DNA from: an uncultured Clostridia bacterium | GTDB taxonomy: Bacteria; Bacillota; Clostridia; Lachnospirales; Anaerotignaceae | Direction of reading: 5' to 3' | Assembly: GCA_910587735.1 (NCBI GenBank) | Contig: CAJUNT010000057.1 | Location: 1 to 9,084, forward strand | Length of the DNA stretch: 9,084 nt | Shown here: piece after piece, positions 6,157 to 9,084 of the stretch | Layout of the letters: the number at the start of each line of letters is the position of its first letter | How positions within the stretch are numbered: position 1 is the first letter of the stretch | The notes under the pieces: generated by a model | What the model was told of the DNA's origin: nothing | What the model saw: the letters and a program-made list of their open reading frames with translations, nothing else | Database searches by the model: none | Position numbers and translations under genes: made by a program

Positions 6157-6185
6157 ACTATAGCATATTAATTTCCATATTTCAA
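6157..6185 (-). promoter_or_regulatory. Minus-strand promoter of the holin-like toxin gene
   Basis: TTGAAA (6185-6180) and TATAGT (6162-6157) are exactly 17 bases apart, with an extended TG before the -10. The predicted start is about 6150, giving a leader of about 50 bases. The -35 lies within the last codons of the portal frame, so this internal promoter makes toxin transcription independent of the late operon. Confidence 0.72.
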
Positions 6186-7676
6186 CATTTCACTTTCAAA
6201 TTTCGACAATTCTTTCTGCTCTTGTGTCTCTAGTTCTTGCAATTCTGCATTGATATCCGTCACAAAAGGATGTGCTGCAAGCAGCGTTTTGTCCGACACA
6301 ATACCTTTAGAGCTTTGTATCATGCTCATCATTTCAACATCGTTTGTAATCATATTTTTGTTTATATCAACTTGTATATCATATGCATTGTAGTTCGTAT
6401 TATGCTTGCTGTTATAGTCATTTGTCACATACCACAACAGCCCCTTAATCACTTTCTTCAGTTTTGCAATCATATTGCCTGCCTTTTGGTCAAGCAATGT
6501 ATACTGAAATTTTAAGCTGACACCACTTGGAGCATTGCCAAATTTGTCACTATCGGTGTCAATGCCCATACCAAATTGAAAAATGTCTTTTCTTAGCATT
6601 TTGAGAAATTCCAACCGCCCCGCAACAGGTAATTCAATTTGTTTTGCAGTAATTTTAGAATCTCCTGTTGACTGCACGCTTACCGCCTTATTGATTTGCA
6701 GTCTCTTTAATATGCTACTTGCATTTTCACCGCCTGCACCTTCTATCGTCCAATATAAGTCCACAAGGTCTAAAAAGTTGTTTGTGCCTTCACTAGATAT
6801 CAGGTCATAGGCATCAATTAGCCCCTTAATATGCTCTAAATCCGTGGTACTATTTCGGTTGTTTTTGAGTATTAAAAAAGGTACTCGCCCCCAGCTATGC
6901 CCCTGTTTTTTGCTGTCAAAGCCGTTTAAATTAGTAATGCCTCACCAATGTGGAGCAGGATTTTCTTCAATACTACTATCTTTGACGTATAAGTCGCCCT
7001 GTTTTTGCATATAATACGTGACATTATCCTTTGTCCAACACTCTACTTTTTTATGTGTGTAGTTTTTTCCATTTTTGACTACTGTAATATTATAATATCG
7101 TATCACCTCTATCAGCTCTTTTTGATAATTTGTGTCATAAATCGGTATAATTTCATTTGATGGCACAATACAGTATTGCAAGTCGCCATTTTCATCATAG
7201 TAAACGTGCAATGTCTCAAAGCCTTTACAGCTTGCACCAATTACCAAATCTTGCAATACTTCATTAAATGTGTCATCTGCAAAATCAGAAAGCATTTTTT
7301 CATATGCCTTTTGACTGCTATTTTGCTCCGCACCGATTACCCTTATAGTAGGCTCTTTGCTCACTAAATACGCGGTTTTTTGGTCTACCAATATTTTCAA
7401 AAAGGCATTGATATTTTTATGATTGCTCCGATTCACGTTACGAAACAACATACTTTTTTCTTCACCGGTTACTTCATCTGTTTCAAGAAGTTTAGAGCTT
7501 GTAAAATCTCTTTGCAGTACATCATGTTTGCCATTATAATAGCGTTCCCCTTCTAGCATTTTCCTTTTTCGCTCACTATTGATATCATTTTCTACAATAT
7601 ATTTTATGATATCGCTTTCGTTCAAAATGCCCTCGGCGGTCAATTTTGCAGTAATCAATTCTGTTTGCGTCAACAT
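6168..7676 (-). pseudogene. Phage portal protein (SPP1 gp6 family) interrupted by an in-frame TGA
   Basis: The portal forms the dodecameric ring through which DNA enters and leaves the head. Codons 1-244 run from ATG 7674-7676 (after AAGGTGATAAC) through the family's N-terminal segments: ERYYNGKHDVLQR, NINAFLKILVDQKTAYLVSK, GASCKGFETLHVYYDENG and VPSNEIIPIYD. TGA at 6942-6944 then stops the frame after NPAPHW. The same frame continues with no further stop: codons 246-304 give SWGRVPFLILKNN and IKGLIDAYDLISSEGTNNF, and the rest contains GVSLKFQYTLLDQKAGNMIA and SDKTLLAAHPFVTDINAEL, ending at TAA 6168-6170. Total about 502 codons, like SPP1 gp6 (503). Downstream, the only candidate restart is a GTG at 6762-6764 with no visible ribosome site. 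So a single base change, or base-call error, breaks an otherwise intact gene; readthrough is the other option. Confidence 0.88.
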
Positions 7677-7680
7677 GTTA

Positions 7681-8919
7681 TCACCTTACTTTTACATTTC
7701 TCATATCTAGCTCCCTGCTGTAGCGTACGACGTCGATACTATGATTATTTTTATCGGGGAAATGGCTTTTAAAGTTACCGTTTGTGTCTTTTTCTAGCTC
7801 ATACTCTATAAACTCCCTAGCCGTATTAGGACAGCGTACAGGGTCAATGATGATTTCTTCTAAATCCTGTAGCCATTTGATACCATATTCGACGCTATCC
7901 GCACCTTTTTTTGCACCGACTACCTTCAAGTTATAACTATACATTTCTGCTATACTTTTTGGCTCTGCACTGTCACAAATAATCATTCTATTGTATTTGT
8001 TTTCTGCCTTTACAAGCTCTGCTGCCTTACGATTGCTTAACTTTAGCAGATGTATTTCATAGTATATGTATAGTTTTCGTCTTGTTTTGTCATAATGATT
8101 GACAGTATAATGAAAGGGGTCAGCAGCATACCCCCAGTCAATGCCCCTTGCGATATGGTAAAAATGGCTGATTTCCTCATCGGTAATCTGTCTTATTGTG
8201 ACATTACTAAACACCTCACCGCCTGTACCAGTTACCTCGCCCATATACTCATGTAGGTATGCCATAGGCTTTACTTTTTTGAGATGTTCCGCCTCTATCA
8301 GGAATTGTTCGCCTAGCCATTCAGGGGGGACATCTAAATAGGTACTATGGTGCACTAGCCTGTTAGGGCTTTGTTGCAGTACCTCTTCATTGACCCAATT
8401 TGATTGGCTTTGAGGGGGATTGTAGGAGTAAAATACCACAAATGTAGCACCGCCCCTTAGTAACGATTGATTTATGGTACGAATTTCTTCCATGCCGTTA
8501 AATTCGTCTACCTCTTCATACCAAACGTATTTGCAATAACCGCTTTTAAACTTAGTAGATTTTATTTTTTTAGGCTTGTCAGCGCCTCTAAATACAATTT
8601 TATTTTCGTGTCCGTCTGCTACATACTTCATTTCTAAGGGACTTAATTTGTTTTCCCAAAAATCGCTTACCCCAAGCACTTCAACCGCCCATTGTAATTG
8701 CTCATACACGCTCCCTTGCAGTGTTTGCCCGACTTTTCGCAATACGACCGCATTTGCTTTGCTGTCTTTCATCATGCCTAATATGATTTCAAGTGAGATA
8801 AATGACGATTTTGTAGAGCCTCTACCGCCTTTTAGCCAATAATGCGTGAATTTGCTTTGCTTTAAGTAGTGATGAATTTCATAAAAAGGGCTTGCAATTA
8901 ACTCTTTTAGCTTAATCAT
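7681..8919 (-). CDS. Terminase large subunit (PBSX XtmB-like)
   Basis: The packaging motor: an ATPase that drives DNA through the portal and a nuclease that cuts concatemers. 412 residues, usual for the PBSX/phage_term_2 family. Counted from GTG 8926-8928 (three residues earlier), Walker A is GGRGSTKSS (34-42), Walker B with catalytic Glu is KYVWYEEVDEF (133-143) and the coupling motif is YSYNPP (167-172). The RNase H-like nuclease acidic residues are Asp264 in RGIDWGY, Asp319 in ICDSAEPKSI and Asp399 in HSIDVVRYS. All are present, so it looks active. ATG at 8917-8919 is preferred because CAGGTGA lies at the right distance before it; the GTG is part of that site. It overlaps the small subunit by 8 bases, and its TGA is followed by the portal start 4 bases on. 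Confidence 0.95.
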   Translation of the reverse strand: MIKLKELIASPFYEIHHYLKQSKFTHYWLKGGRGSTKSSFISLEIILGMMKDSKANAVVLRKVGQTLQGSVYEQLQWAVEVLGVSDFWENKLSPLEMKYVADGHENKIVFRGADKPKKIKSTKFKSGYCKYVWYEEVDEFNGMEEIRTINQSLLRGGATFVVFYSYNPPQSQSNWVNEEVLQQSPNRLVHHSTYLDVPPEWLGEQFLIEAEHLKKVKPMAYLHEYMGEVTGTGGEVFSNVTIRQITDEEISHFYHIARGIDWGYAADPFHYTVNHYDKTRRKLYIYYEIHLLKLSNRKAAELVKAENKYNRMIICDSAEPKSIAEMYSYNLKVVGAKKGADSVEYGIKWLQDLEEIIIDPVRCPNTAREFIEYELEKDTNGNFKSHFPDKNNHSIDVVRYSRELDMRNVKVR

Positions 8920-9084
8920 GCTTTTCACCTGTTTCGCATGGGATATCGTCCATAATTTTTACGCTTGCTGCCGTTTCTAACTCCATTTTTTCAGTAAAAA
9001 GGCTGTAACGCTTGCCTAAAAGTTCAGCCGCTTTCAGTCTTTCTTTTATAGAAGCACTTTTTTCTTCTAATATTTGCTTGTCAT
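8912..9084 (-). CDS. Terminase small subunit, C-terminal part (XtmA-like), cut by window edge
   Basis: The last 56 codons of a frame entering from the right edge and ending TAA at 8912-8914. The segment SIKERLKAAELLGKRYSLF followed by TEKMELE is the typical C-terminus of PBSX-type small terminase subunits, which recognise the pac site and load the large subunit. The ends of the two genes overlap by 8 bases (TGATTAA context around the large subunit ATG), the standard terminase layout. The N-terminal DNA-binding domain lies outside the window, so start and full length are unknown. Confidence 0.85.
   Translation of the reverse strand, partial: DKQILEEKSASIKERLKAAELLGKRYSLFTEKMELETAASVKIMDDIPCETGEKHD

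Noticed and set aside
6168..6764. Separate downstream gene starting at GTG 6764 for the second half of the portal
   Set aside because: It is in the same frame as the first half, no ribosome site precedes the GTG, and the 59 codons between the TGA and the GTG are conserved portal sequence.
6942..6944. Recoding of TGA as tryptophan (code 4-like late genes)
   Set aside because: Large terminase, gp7-ART and the coiled-coil gene appear to end in TGA at sensible places, the terminase uses TGG for its tryptophans, and no other gene has an internal TGA. One isolated TGA fits a mutation or base-call error better.
4050..8930. Recurring GGTGATAnCATG motif before the portal, gp7-ART and (in weaker form) other starts, as a possible operator
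   Set aside because: GGTGAT is simply the extended Shine-Dalgarno complement to the 16S rRNA end placed at normal distance from ATG; ribosome binding explains it.
1..9084. tRNA genes, CRISPR arrays, insertion sequences, attachment sites
   Set aside because: No cloverleaf, regularly spaced repeats, transposase frame or integrase/att-like repeats were seen while reading both strands.

Overview
The window is part of the late structural region of a contractile-tailed (myovirus-type) temperate phage or prophage from a low-G+C Gram-positive host, most likely a Clostridia species. This rests on A+T-rich coding sequence, strong Shine-Dalgarno sites (AGGAGG, AGGTGAT), PBSX/SPP1-type structural families, and a Firmicutes-type type I toxin locus. 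All protein-coding genes lie on the minus strand, so the operon reads from high to low coordinates. The host assignment is inferred from style, not from any host gene.

In transcription order, packaging comes first: the C-terminus of the small terminase (8912-9084, cut by the window edge), the large terminase (7681-8919), and an SPP1 gp6-type portal (6168-7676). The portal reading frame is open for about 502 codons except for one in-frame TGA at 6942-6944.

Next comes an unusual non-structural insert (about 5843-6185). A tiny hydrophobic peptide gene of the putative holin-like toxin type (6000-6098) has its own extended -10 promoter. It is faced by a convergent plus-strand promoter predicted to make an antisense RNA of about 110 nt, and the two transcripts share a stem-loop terminator. 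This has the layout of a type I toxin-antitoxin locus placed between portal and head-morphogenesis genes.

Head morphogenesis follows: a 591-residue SPP1 gp7/Mu F-type minor head protein with a C-terminal ADP-ribosyltransferase-like domain (4048-5823), a small cysteine-cluster protein overlapping it by ATGA (3773-4051), a GP20-type scaffold (3156-3707), the major capsid protein (2223-3143), a small coiled-coil protein (1922-2209) and a head-tail connector (1624-1992). Strong intrinsic terminators lie on both sides of the gp7-ART and cysteine-protein pair.

The tail module starts at once with an XkdK-type sheath (293-1609) and an XkdM-type tube (36-281). The stopper, gp10-like and tail-terminator genes usually found between connector and sheath are absent here. 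The tube frame also stops at 81 residues, well short of the family. With the interrupted portal, this suggests either a defective prophage or sequence errors. The most interesting items are the embedded type I toxin-antitoxin candidate, the ADP-ribosyltransferase fused to a virion protein with its overlapping small partner gene, and the single nonsense codon in the portal.
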